This document shows positions 1 through 7,637 of a DNA stretch of 11,161 nt, one piece after another (the first letter of the stretch is position 1; every line of letters begins with the position of its first letter). A program made the position numbers and the translations under genes. The stretch spans positions 1-11,161 of the forward strand of contig JAKASC010000059.1 in assembly GCA_021828245.1 (NCBI GenBank). The letters run 5' to 3'. A model generated the notes under the pieces. It was given only the letters and a program-made list of their open reading frames with translations, had not been told where the DNA came from and did no database searches. The stretch is from Acidobacteriota bacterium. GTDB taxonomy: Bacteria; Acidobacteriota; Terriglobia; UBA7540.

Positions 1-706
1 AAACCGCGCCGATGGTGTGACCGGAAGGAAAACCGCCCGGGCCGACGTAAAAGGGCCCTACGTGGCGGTCAAAAAAGCTGTCGGCAAAGTTGCCATTGAG
101 AGGAATATCGCGTGGCGGCAGTCGGCGGGAAACATCGCGCAGGACCAGATTGAGGGCTTCGGAATCGAGCACCGCTTCGCCGGCGAGTTCCACCGTGCGC
201 TCCATGTAACCGTCGTGACGAAAATGAGCGATGGCGTAAAGCGCCCCGGGAACCGCCGCCATGCCCGCCACGGCGTTGAGGCCGGTGAGCGTGTTGTTGA
301 AGGTATGGAAGCGCGTGGTGCGGCGGAAATACGGCGCGTCGTATTGGTCAAGCACAATCAGGCCGCCCGTGCCGAGCACAAAGGCCGTGAAAGGAAGCCA
401 GTGGCGGCCGCGCGCGAGGCTTCGCGGAAAGAGCCAAATCCGCTTCTGTTGATGCCCGACCTCCGGTAAGAAGCGGCCCCAGCGGGCGGAATTCGAGTCG
501 GCCACGGGCGCCATCGTCTCACACGGCTGGTTGGCAGCTCCCGTGGCGGCTCCGGGCGGACCCAGTGCCCAAGATGCCGGACCGAAGCTCGGCGCTCGAG
601 ATTCGACGCCTGAGTGCGAACACCGCGCGGCAAGCAAGCGCGGCGGGAAAGACGTTGCCGCGGCGATCAAATAGCCGGCCATCAACAAAACAACAGTTGC
701 TCGCAC
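1..706 (-). CDS. PAP2-superfamily phosphatase, exported, C-terminus cut by window edge
   Basis: Partial gene, read by translating the minus strand; it runs off the left edge. The reading frame contains the PAP2 motif 2 sequence GGFPSGHTIGA near residue 227, where the His is a catalytic residue of this superfamily (phosphatidate, undecaprenyl-diphosphate and related phosphatases). Motif 3 (SR...H...D) would lie outside the window. The N-terminus VRATVVLLMAGYLIAAA looks like a signal peptide or anchor. A long Pro/Ala/Ser-rich linker follows, then a helical region with DQYDAPYFRRTTRFH, a stretch I associate with acidobacterial PAP2 proteins. The usual motif 1 (K-x6-RP) is not evident before PSGH. 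I chose the GTG at 706 because it completes a basic-then-hydrophobic signal; an AAGG lies 13 bases upstream. The alternative is ATG at 682, which has no Shine-Dalgarno. The gene starts 52 bases after the radical SAM gene stops, so the two are probably co-transcribed. Substrate unknown. Confidence 0.85.
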   Translation of the reverse strand, partial: MRATVVLLMAGYLIAAATSFPPRLLAARCSHSGVESRAPSFGPASWALGPPGAATGAANQPCETMAPVADSNSARWGRFLPEVGHQQKRIWLFPRSLARGRHWLPFTAFVLGTGGLIVLDQYDAPYFRRTTRFHTFNNTLTGLNAVAGMAAVPGALYAIAHFRHDGYMERTVELAGEAVLDSEALNLVLRDVSRRLPPRDIPLNGNFADSFFDRHVGPFYVGPGGFPSGHTIGAV

Positions 707-758
707 GGCGTGGTCAGGACCTTGCGGAAAGTCGCGGGACCAAGAACCGGGCCCCAGG

Positions 759-1739
759 CTATAAGCCGGCAAACCGCTCGCCAATCTTCCTCGAGGCGGA
801 GTAAATGCCGGCGATCGGGATGAAACCCGCAACCTTGAGCCGAGCGATAGACGCCAGCCCGGCGCTCGCCATGCAGCCGCACTCGGAGCAGACGGGCCGG
901 CCGCCGAACTGGCACGGCGTGATGCGCGTCGCAAGGTCGGCGGAATAACACGCCGTCATTTGAGCGAAGATGCATTCGTCGGGCGAGGCGGGCGGACGCA
1001 GATAGGTCTCCAGCACGCCCGGCGGGATGTCCACCTTTGAAAAATTCTGACGGATGCGAGCCAACTCAGCAACGACTTGGGCGCGGTCGGGCGGCGCCAA
1101 GCGTTCTTCGCTCTGCTCGCCCTGCTGCGGCGTATAGAGACTGAACCAAATCTTGCGAACCTCCTCGCGCGCCGACCAAAACGCCGCAAACGACTCAAGA
1201 TACCCGACGCGCTGCGCCTGCTGCCGCGTCACCGTGCAGTGGACGATGAGCGAGTGGCCGGCGATGTGCTTCAGAATCCGGTCGTAGGTGGCGGGCGCGC
1301 GGCGCTTGTCGTGCTCCGGCTGAAGGCCGTCAATCGAAACCACCAGGTGGAGATTGGGAAGGTCTTTCCAAGCCAGCGGAATGGGCCGAACTGCGCTGGT
1401 GACCAGTTGGACCTCAACGCCCATGGCGTCGAGCTGAGGGAGAAGGATTTCGAGTTCGCGGTAGCGCACCAGCGGCTCACCGCCCACAATCGAGAGAAAC
1501 ACCGGCCGGTGACGGCGAACCAATTCGAGGGCCTTCTCAACCAGCGCATCGCCCTTAAAGTCGCCGAGTTGAGTAAGCGAGCCGGCCGCCCCCAAGTGCC
1601 CCGGCTCATAGGCGTAACAGCCCGGACATCGGAGCGGGCATTCGCGGGTGATCTCAATCGAGAGAAGTGGCCGCTGGCCTCGCAGCACCCGCCCCCAGGC
1701 TTGCACCACTTGCGAGACCGTTCCGCCATTGGAATTCAT
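759..1739 (-). CDS. Radical SAM protein with C-terminal cysteine cluster, function unknown
   Basis: About 326 residues. ECPLRCPGC near residue 38 is the CX3CX2C motif that binds the radical SAM [4Fe-4S] cluster, and GGEP near residue 88 is the SAM-binding motif. VVSIDGLQPEHD is typical of the MoaA/NifB/PqqE-like barrel. Six cysteines cluster near the C-terminus (about residues 256, 264, 276, 284, 287 and 289, including CSECGC), suggesting one auxiliary Fe-S cluster of twitch/SPASM-like type. No signal peptide or membrane segment is seen, so it should be cytosolic. Start: AAGGAG sits directly against the first ATG (1745) but six bases before the ATG at 1739, so 1739 is preferred. The gene follows the RND pump gene by about 80 bases and precedes the PAP2 gene by 52. 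I recall close relatives in Acidobacteria but no assigned reaction. Peptide or lipid modification are possibilities only. Confidence 0.93.
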   Translation of the reverse strand: MNSNGGTVSQVVQAWGRVLRGQRPLLSIEITRECPLRCPGCYAYEPGHLGAAGSLTQLGDFKGDALVEKALELVRRHRPVFLSIVGGEPLVRYRELEILLPQLDAMGVEVQLVTSAVRPIPLAWKDLPNLHLVVSIDGLQPEHDKRRAPATYDRILKHIAGHSLIVHCTVTRQQAQRVGYLESFAAFWSAREEVRKIWFSLYTPQQGEQSEERLAPPDRAQVVAELARIRQNFSKVDIPPGVLETYLRPPASPDECIFAQMTACYSADLATRITPCQFGGRPVCSECGCMASAGLASIARLKVAGFIPIAGIYSASRKIGERFAGL

Positions 1740-1745
1740 CTTCAT

Positions 1746-1751
1746 CTCCTT
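1746..1751 (-). promoter_or_regulatory. Ribosome binding site that decides the radical SAM start
   Basis: AAGGAG on the minus strand touches ATG 1745 with no spacer, and is followed by ATGAAGATG. Only the second ATG (1739) has a workable six-base spacing, which argues that the protein begins MNSN rather than MKMN. Confidence 0.7.
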
Positions 1752-1768
1752 CGCTATAACCCCCGCCA

Positions 1769-1799
1769 GCGAGTTATCATTGCCAGCTTGTTAGCTCGC
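1769..1799 (-). repeat. Imperfect inverted repeat between RND pump and radical SAM genes
   Basis: On the minus strand the arms GCGAGCTA (1799-1792) and TAACTCGC (1776-1769) pair over eight positions with one mismatch, around a 15-base loop. No T-run follows, so it is not a convincing terminator. It could be a weak processing or regulatory hairpin, or chance. Confidence 0.3.
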
Positions 1800-1820
1800 C
1801 CACGGGCCATACGGCATGCT

Positions 1821-4800
1821 TTACAACAATCCTAAATCCGTTTCCCGCCTTTCAAATCTTCCAAAACGCAAGGCCAGCGTGGGCAGCACCAGAAGATTGA
1901 GCGCGGTTGAGGTGAGTAAGCCGCCCACAATCACGATGGCCATGGGGCCTTCGATTTCTCGGCCCGGATCGCCGCTGCCCAGCGCGAGGGGCAACAGCCC
2001 CAAGCCGGTCACCGTAGCCGTCATCAGAATCGGAGCGAGCCGCTCGGAAGCACCCCGCAGCGCCGCTTCCAATCCCCATGCTACCCCTTCCTCTGTAACT
2101 AGATGCTCATAATGCGAGATGAGCATAATTGAATTGCGAAGCGTAATGCCAAACAGCGTGATGAACCCGACCAGCGATCCGAGGGAAAGCGAGCGGCTGG
2201 TGGCGAAGGCGGCCAGCACGCCTCCCACCAGCGCAAAGGGCAAGTTGGCCAGCACCAGCAGGAGGTTTCGCCAGTTCATCATCACGACGGAGAGCAAAAG
2301 AATAATCAGCAGCCCCACCAACAGCGAGTGGACCAGCAACTCTCGCCGCGACCGGGCTTGCGCCTCCGCCGTGCCGCTGAAGTTAAAATAAGTACCTTCC
2401 GGCAGCCGCATGCGGGCCAAAAGCTCCCGCCGTGCCTGCCGGATAAAAGAACCGAGGCTCCGCCCGGTAACGCTGAGCGTGATGGCCTGCACCCGCTGGG
2501 CCCCTTCGTGCAGAATAACGTAGCGCCCCGAACGTTCCTCGACGTGGGCGAGTTGACCGAGCGGAAGATAATTTCCTGCCGGGCTCTGAAGCAACAACTC
2601 GGCCACGTTGGCGGGGGTTTGGCGCTTTTGCGGATCGAGCACGACATTGACGTTAAAGACCTCGTTACCTTCATATATTTGCCCGACATTGACCCCGCCA
2701 AACGCCGTCTGAATCGCATTCAGCACGGAGAGTGGTTCAAACCCCCAACGGGCCAAGGCCGCCCGCCGCAAGCGGACAACGACTTGCGGCGTTCCTGGGG
2801 GCGACTGGATGCGCACGGCCCTGGCGCCGGGAATCGAGCGCAGCACCTGCGCCATTTGTTGCGCTTCACGATCCAGAACGCTGAGATGGGGGCCATAAAG
2901 ATTGAGGACCACGGGCGACGTGAAACCGGAAACAATCTCTTCCATCCTTTCTTTCAGAAAGGTGTTGATGGTAAACGTGAGGCCGGGGAAGTTGCGCAGC
3001 GCCCGGCGAATGCCGGCTCGCGCCGCCTCATTCTGTTCGCCGTTGAGGTTGGGCTGGAGGGCGACATCAATTTCGCTCTGGTAAGGGCCGCGCGTCGAAG
3101 AAAGGGTGGCCCGCCCGGCCTTTTGCCCCACGGTCGCTACGTAGGGGGCACTAAGCAATGCCGCGGTGACGCGCCGCCCGACCCGCAAGGAGTCTTTAAG
3201 CGAGCTGCCGGGTAAGCCAATCATGTGAACGATGTACTCGCCCTCGTGAAACTCGGGCAGAAACGTGCTGTGAAACGACGGCACCACGGCAAGCCCCAGC
3301 AGCGTCACCAGCGCAACGCCGGCCATCACCAGCACTGGCCCACGTTCGACCATCAAAAGCACGCGCCGATAAACCGACTTCAGCGCTCGCACGAGCGGAG
3401 GCTCCTGTAACGGAAGCGCCTTCTTGCCGAGCAACATCAGGCAGAGCGCCGGCGTGACCGTTAGGGCCACACCCAGCGAAGCCAGCACGGAAAGAATGTA
3501 GGCAACCCCCAGCGGGCGGAAAAGCGCGCCGGGAATCCCGCTCATCAATAGAATGGGAACAAAGACCAGCACCACGGCGAACGTGGCATAGACGACGGCG
3601 CTGCGGACTTCGATCGAAGCATCAAATATTACACGGATCGGCGGCCGGGGATTGTCCGCGTGCCGATTCTCCCGCAGGCGACGCAGGATGTTCTCCACAT
3701 CAATCACCGCATCATCCACCACCTCGCCAATCGCGATAGCGAGGCCTCCCAGCGTCATCGTGTTGAGCGAATATCCCAGGTGCTCCATGACGGCAATCGC
3801 CGCCAAAAGCGAGAGCGGAATCGCCGTGCAAGAAATGGCAGCGGTCCTAAAATCAAAAAGAAATAGGAAGATGACGACCACCACCAGGATGGCTCCGATG
3901 GTCAATGACGCGCGTAAATTGTCGAGCGCCGTTTGGATGAAACTGGCGGGGCGGAACAGTCGCTCATCCACGCGAATTCCCAGGCGCTTGAGCGCCGGAT
4001 GGAGGCCGCCGAGCGCCTGATCAAGCCGCCGGGTCACCGCCAGCGTATTGGAACCGTATTGCTCGTTCACCCGCAAAATGACGCCCGGCTTCCCATTCAC
4101 CAAAGCCGCTCCGATCGGCGGCTGCGGGGCTTCCACCACGCGCGCCACCTGGCCCAGCGTGACGTTGACGCCGTTGTGGTGGACGAGCACCGTCTGGGCC
4201 AACTCCGCCGTCGTCAGCGATTGGCCGCGAGGACGCACAATAAAGCGCTGGTTGGCGGTTTCAATGAAGCCGGCCCCCCGCACGCCGGTCGCTCGACGCG
4301 CCGCTGCCAGGAGGTTATTCAATGCCAGATCGTATTGCATCAGGCGCCGGGGAATGAACTGAATCTGATATTGCTTGATTTCTCCGCCCCAAATGGCCAC
4401 GTTGGCCACGCCGGGCACGGCTCGCAACGTTGGCTTGACCAGCCAATCGGCCACCGTCCTCAACTGCATCAGCGATTCGGAGTTCGAGCTAAGCCCCAAC
4501 TCCATCACGTCCCCGGTCGAGCTGGTGAGCGGCGTCATGACCGGAGCCTCCACACCCGCAGGCAAATGGCCCTCCAAGGTGGCCAATTGCTCGGAAATCA
4601 GTTGTCGGTCCAGGTAAACGTTGCTCGCAGGATTAAAAACCACCTGCACATCGGAAAGGCCAGGAATGGATTTCGAACGCAAGGACTCAATGCCGGTCAC
4701 GCCGTTGATGGCAAATTCTATAGGCTGGGTCACCAGCAGCTCCACCTGTTTGGGCGAAAGGCCCGGCGCTTCGGTGCGGATCGAAACGACGGGCGGCGCA

Positions 4801-4925
4801 AACTCCGGGAAGACATCATACTTTGCCCGCGTCAGCGAATAGACTCCATAGGCGATCAGCGCGGCGGCCAGCGCCAGAACGATTCCCTTGCGCCGCAAAG
4901 CCTCACGAACGATGGCGCGTAACAT
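1821..4925 (-). CDS. RND efflux pump permease, CzcA/CusA-like heavy-metal branch
   Basis: 1034 residues, the usual length for an inner-membrane RND pump that uses the proton gradient and hands substrate to an adaptor and an outer-membrane channel. The first helix lies at about 13-32, followed by YDVFPEFAPP, the standard CzcA-type entry to the first periplasmic loop. TM2-TM6 span about 342-500; the second large periplasmic loop covers about 550-860; TM8-TM12 span about 865-1018. TM4 carries AIGEVVDDAVIDVEN (398-412), with acidic E401, D404 and D405 in the proton-relay region. This resembles, but does not match, the CzcA and CusA versions. ITLRNSIMLISHYEH near 927 is TM10/11. No methionine triad like that of copper pumps is obvious, so the metal, or even metal specificity, is unsettled. 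GAAGGG seven bases before ATG 4925 serves as the ribosome site, inside the end of the adaptor gene. The one-base gap to the adaptor stop implies coupled translation. Confidence 0.96.
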   Translation of the reverse strand: MLRAIVREALRRKGIVLALAAALIAYGVYSLTRAKYDVFPEFAPPVVSIRTEAPGLSPKQVELLVTQPIEFAINGVTGIESLRSKSIPGLSDVQVVFNPASNVYLDRQLISEQLATLEGHLPAGVEAPVMTPLTSSTGDVMELGLSSNSESLMQLRTVADWLVKPTLRAVPGVANVAIWGGEIKQYQIQFIPRRLMQYDLALNNLLAAARRATGVRGAGFIETANQRFIVRPRGQSLTTAELAQTVLVHHNGVNVTLGQVARVVEAPQPPIGAALVNGKPGVILRVNEQYGSNTLAVTRRLDQALGGLHPALKRLGIRVDERLFRPASFIQTALDNLRASLTIGAILVVVVIFLFLFDFRTAAISCTAIPLSLLAAIAVMEHLGYSLNTMTLGGLAIAIGEVVDDAVIDVENILRRLRENRHADNPRPPIRVIFDASIEVRSAVVYATFAVVLVFVPILLMSGIPGALFRPLGVAYILSVLASLGVALTVTPALCLMLLGKKALPLQEPPLVRALKSVYRRVLLMVERGPVLVMAGVALVTLLGLAVVPSFHSTFLPEFHEGEYIVHMIGLPGSSLKDSLRVGRRVTAALLSAPYVATVGQKAGRATLSSTRGPYQSEIDVALQPNLNGEQNEAARAGIRRALRNFPGLTFTINTFLKERMEEIVSGFTSPVVLNLYGPHLSVLDREAQQMAQVLRSIPGARAVRIQSPPGTPQVVVRLRRAALARWGFEPLSVLNAIQTAFGGVNVGQIYEGNEVFNVNVVLDPQKRQTPANVAELLLQSPAGNYLPLGQLAHVEERSGRYVILHEGAQRVQAITLSVTGRSLGSFIRQARRELLARMRLPEGTYFNFSGTAEAQARSRRELLVHSLLVGLLIILLLSVVMMNWRNLLLVLANLPFALVGGVLAAFATSRSLSLGSLVGFITLFGITLRNSIMLISHYEHLVTEEGVAWGLEAALRGASERLAPILMTATVTGLGLLPLALGSGDPGREIEGPMAIVIVGGLLTSTALNLLVLPTLALRFGRFERRETDLGLL

Positions 4926-4926
4926 T

Positions 4927-5991
4927 TCAATTCCCTTCTTCCTTGGCCAACGTCTTCAGGGCAGGATTCATTTCAATCGTCCAAAGCTCTTCCGCGCCGC
5001 GCGTCACCACAGGTTCGCCCGCCACCAAGCGGCGCGCCACAAACCATCCGCCGGAGGTTGGGATGTTGGTTGCCACCGGAAGTCGGACAAAGCGACCCTG
5101 CGCCGTGGCGATATACGCCCATGCCCGACCATGAGTCCAAACGAGCGCGCTTGATGGAACCACCACCCCCGTCCTCGGCCCGCCCGCGCGGCCATGGGCC
5201 ACCAAGTTGGCTCCGGGCGCAAGCCCGGGGCGGCGCTCGGTGAGATAGAGAAAACTCACCCCTTGAACGCGCGGATCCACTTGCGGAAATGTCGAGACGA
5301 ACCCGGCCGAGGCACGGCCTCCCGCGGGCAAATCGAGCTGGACTGTGCGCGGCGCCCTCAAGGTCATCCCCAGCGGCACCGTCATCTCCACCAGCACGTC
5401 CTGGCGGTCGAGAACCCGAACGAGCGTGGCCGAGCCCCGCCGGACCCATTCTTCAACCGCTTTGCCCCAGTTTTGGCGGATGGAAGCTGCGGCCAAGGCC
5501 AAGGTTTGTCGAGCCGTGTTCACATCCACTTCGTCGCTGTCGTAGATTCCTCCTTGGGCCTCGACGGCCTTGGCCGAAGCATTGCGCTGGTGGCGATAGA
5601 GCTGTTCCAGCCGCGCGTATTCGCGCCCGGCAACCTGCGCGGCAATCTGCGCCCTGCGTAACTGAGCCGAGGCGGCTCGATAGGCCGCCACCAAGTTCAC
5701 CAAACCCTGGGTCGCCACGACGGTAGCCGGCAGAGTGATCTGGGGTCGTATGCGAGCCGCCCTGAGCAGTGAAGTCTGAATACCCAGGCTGTCTCGCGCC
5801 CGCGCATTCACTTGAACGATTGCTTGCCCGCCTTGCTCGATGACGCGCGCAGCGGCCAACGAACCTGGGGCACCGCTTTTGGAAGACGGCCCATCCGCCA
5901 TGCTCGTTTGCGAGCCGCAATGGCAAAGGACGACACCGGCCGCCAGTATCCCAAGCACCATCACAAGCCAACGTCCATTGGGTTTTTTCAT
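4927..5991 (-). CDS. RND periplasmic adaptor (HlyD/CusB-like), short, without clear lipoyl motif
   Basis: 354 residues, shorter than CusB or CzcB. It should sit in the periplasm and bridge the pump to the outer-membrane channel. The N-terminus has a basic start and hydrophobic run (about 7-22) ending VVLCHCGSQ. The cysteines at 23 and 25 lack a canonical lipobox, so lipidation is doubtful and an uncleaved anchor or ordinary signal peptide is possible. Residues about 100-175 form an Ala/Gln/Arg-rich alpha-helical hairpin with YARLEQLYRHQRNASAKAVE. A beta-barrel follows at about 198-265, with VSTFPQVDPRVQGVSFLY and RPGLAPGANLV. The membrane-proximal domain follows at about 275-335 (VVVPSSALVWTHGRAWAYI). 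The biotinyl-lipoyl half-motifs that normally flank the hairpin are not recognisable. Start ATG 5991 has a G-rich stretch about seven bases upstream. The gene lies 45 bases after the outer membrane factor and one base before the pump. Confidence 0.93.
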   Translation of the reverse strand: MKKPNGRWLVMVLGILAAGVVLCHCGSQTSMADGPSSKSGAPGSLAAARVIEQGGQAIVQVNARARDSLGIQTSLLRAARIRPQITLPATVVATQGLVNLVAAYRAASAQLRRAQIAAQVAGREYARLEQLYRHQRNASAKAVEAQGGIYDSDEVDVNTARQTLALAAASIRQNWGKAVEEWVRRGSATLVRVLDRQDVLVEMTVPLGMTLRAPRTVQLDLPAGGRASAGFVSTFPQVDPRVQGVSFLYLTERRPGLAPGANLVAHGRAGGPRTGVVVPSSALVWTHGRAWAYIATAQGRFVRLPVATNIPTSGGWFVARRLVAGEPVVTRGAEELWTIEMNPALKTLAKEEGN

Positions 5992-6036
5992 GGAATACCC
6001 CCCGCAATTCTTATTGCCTGCGCATTGCAGGCCGTA

Positions 6037-7458
6037 TCACCGTGTGAGCTTTCCTGGCTTCTGTCGCCGGGGAGTTCGCTTGAAACGCGGCGCAACCTCA
6101 CCCGCTCCGAGCGGCCTTTCCACCGCGGTTTCAAGCTGCCCCAGAGCTTGCTGGGCTCGGTCAAGAGCTGCGAGCGCAGCTCTCGCCGCGGCTACGCCCT
6201 GAAGCTGGACGCTGGTGAAGGCAAGCTGGTTTGTCTCCCCCACGGTGACGGATTGCTTCGACAGCGGCTCGAGTACGTGCTGAATCTCATGCGCCGATGC
6301 CTCTATATCCCGCCATTCGCCGAGCGCGGTTCGGTAGTTCGCCAGAGCCGCTTCGCTCTGGGAAATCGCCCTGGCCTGGACAGCCATCAACTGCGCGGCT
6401 GCCAGCTTACGCGCCGCCTCCGCCTGCGCGATAGGCCCTTGGTTGCGATTGAAGATCGGCAGAACCGCCGCCAAGCCCGTGACTAAGTAATTGTCGGGCT
6501 CTTGATAGCTGTATCCCGGCCCGAGCTGGATGTTGGGGTGCTGTCGTGCAATTTCAAGCTGAAGGGCGGCTTGGGCGGCGGCGTATTGGGCGAGCGCCTG
6601 GCGGACGTCCAGACGGTTGAGCACGGCTTGCCGTTGAATCACCTGCGGCGACAACGCCTTCTCCGAAGGTAATTGGGCGAAGCTACGCCACCGCAGTCGA
6701 ATGCCGTCCAGGGCGTGGGCGGGCACTCCAATAGCTGCCGCGAGCGCGGTGCGATCTTGCAGAACCTGACCTTCAGCGGCCCACGCTGCCATTCGAGCAT
6801 TGAAAAGGTTGGCCTCAGCCGCGGCTACCATCGGACGCGCAATCTCGCCCGCCCGCCATTGCACTCGAAGGCCCTCGACCTGTTGTGCTTCCAGGCGCGC
6901 CTGCGCCTGCGCCAGCTCCGCCTGCTTTTGGTCAAAAAAAATACTCACCAGCGCCGCCCGCACGGCACTCCGAACCCTCCAGGCTGTGCTAGCCAAGTTG
7001 AAGCGTGCCGCCCGGGTGAGCGCGACAGCTTGCTTGATTTTGATACCCCGACGCCCTGCGGTTTGGATCGGGACATCAAGGCGAAGCGTCAATAAATAAG
7101 GGCTAGGAATGCTGGGGCGCAGCGTCACCTTGGGGTTTGGCCGCTCGCCGGCGGTGAGGATGGCAGCCTGGGCTGCTTGCGCTTGGTCGCGCGCCACTTG
7201 CATCTGCGGATTAAAGTAATAAGCTGCCAGCGCCAGGTCGTTGAGATTCCAAGTCTTGAGCGGCCATTCCGTGAGTTTGTGACCCCGGTTTGCTTCCATA
7301 AAGCGTCGCAAACCGGGGTCGTCCAGCGAGCGCGATTCGATCCGCATGGCGCTCATCGCCGGAGTTATCGGCTCTGGGTGATAGCGCTGAACCGGGGCGC
7401 AGGCCGAAAACCCAAGCGCGGCCAGCGCCGCCGCCATGAAAAGGCTCGCAGACCTCAT
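6037..7458 (-). CDS. RND outer membrane factor, TolC/CusC-like lipoprotein
   Basis: 473 residues from ATG 7458. Forms the outer-membrane and periplasmic exit duct of the tripartite pump. The chosen start gives MRSASLFMAAALAALGFSAC, a lipoprotein signal peptide with Cys20 as the likely lipidated residue (lipobox FSAC, slightly off consensus), as in CusC-type proteins. An in-frame ATG at 7584 would add 42 arginine-rich residues before this signal and is rejected. The body has the duplicated helical architecture of TolC proteins: LNDLALAAYYFNPQMQVARDQ in the first repeat, and LPIFNRNQGPIAQAEAAR, a hallmark of the second. The C-terminal tail is strongly basic (RFKRTPRRQKPGK). GGGAGGAA ends ten bases upstream of the ATG, inside a short palindrome. 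First gene of the outer membrane factor-adaptor-pump order seen in CzcCBA and CusCBA operons; substrate not shown. Confidence 0.94.
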   Translation of the reverse strand: MRSASLFMAAALAALGFSACAPVQRYHPEPITPAMSAMRIESRSLDDPGLRRFMEANRGHKLTEWPLKTWNLNDLALAAYYFNPQMQVARDQAQAAQAAILTAGERPNPKVTLRPSIPSPYLLTLRLDVPIQTAGRRGIKIKQAVALTRAARFNLASTAWRVRSAVRAALVSIFFDQKQAELAQAQARLEAQQVEGLRVQWRAGEIARPMVAAAEANLFNARMAAWAAEGQVLQDRTALAAAIGVPAHALDGIRLRWRSFAQLPSEKALSPQVIQRQAVLNRLDVRQALAQYAAAQAALQLEIARQHPNIQLGPGYSYQEPDNYLVTGLAAVLPIFNRNQGPIAQAEAARKLAAAQLMAVQARAISQSEAALANYRTALGEWRDIEASAHEIQHVLEPLSKQSVTVGETNQLAFTSVQLQGVAAARAALAALDRAQQALGQLETAVERPLGAGEVAPRFKRTPRRQKPGKLTR

Positions 7459-7637
7459 AAAAGGTAGTTCCTCCCGAGGGAGTATTGGAAACGCCCTCTC
7501 GCGCCGAGAGACTGACTCGATACACCAAGGTAAATGCTCGCGCCGTGCAGACAAGCGCGCGCCCGACGGCAACAAGCGCAGCACGAATCTTTGCTGTGCG
7601 CCTTCACGCGCGAGCCAAAAGCTGATTGGAGAGATAA
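7459..7637 (-). other. 179-base leader between small membrane protein and outer membrane factor
   Basis: The longest non-coding stretch in the window. In transcription order it holds a possible hairpin at 7601-7576 (GCGCACAGCA pairing with TGCTGCGC, two-base bulge, eight-base loop, then TTGTTG), a perfect six-pair hairpin at 7510-7496 (CTCTCG-GCG-CGAGAG), and the palindrome overlapping the ribosome site at 7482-7471. I see no convincing -35/-10 pair. The first hairpin is too irregular, and lacks a proper T-run, to be called a terminator. The leader may carry its own promoter or post-transcriptional control. Confidence 0.45.
7468..7482 (-). promoter_or_regulatory. Shine-Dalgarno of outer membrane factor gene within a palindrome
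   Basis: On the minus strand CTCCC-TC-GGGAG (7482-7471) is a perfect palindrome whose 3' arm is part of the ribosome site GGGAGGAA (7475-7468). As RNA it would more likely close as CTCC/GGAG around a four-base loop. If formed, it would partly hide the ribosome site of the outer membrane factor gene. Short stem, so the effect is speculative. Confidence 0.4.

Noticed and set aside
17..469. Plus-strand open frame of about 150 codons at the left edge
   Set aside because: The minus strand here encodes a PAP2 protein with PSGHT, which explains the open frame opposite it.
1077..1835. Plus-strand open frame of about 252 codons opposite the radical SAM gene
   Set aside because: Antisense to a protein with intact CX3CX2C and GGEP motifs; no domain is visible in the plus-strand translation.
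2328..3215. Plus-strand open frame of about 295 codons opposite the pump gene
   Set aside because: Antisense shadow of the RND pump; composition is unlike a real protein and no ribosome site is evident.
3933..4922. Long plus-strand open frame (about 329 codons) inside the pump gene
   Set aside because: It lies wholly antisense to the clear RND pump. Its translation is Arg/His/Gln-rich with no recognisable domain, as expected for the shadow of a GC-rich gene.
7459..7584. N-terminal extension of the outer membrane factor to ATG 7584
   Set aside because: It would put 42 Arg-rich residues before a good lipoprotein signal peptide. The ATG at 7458 has GGGAGG upstream.
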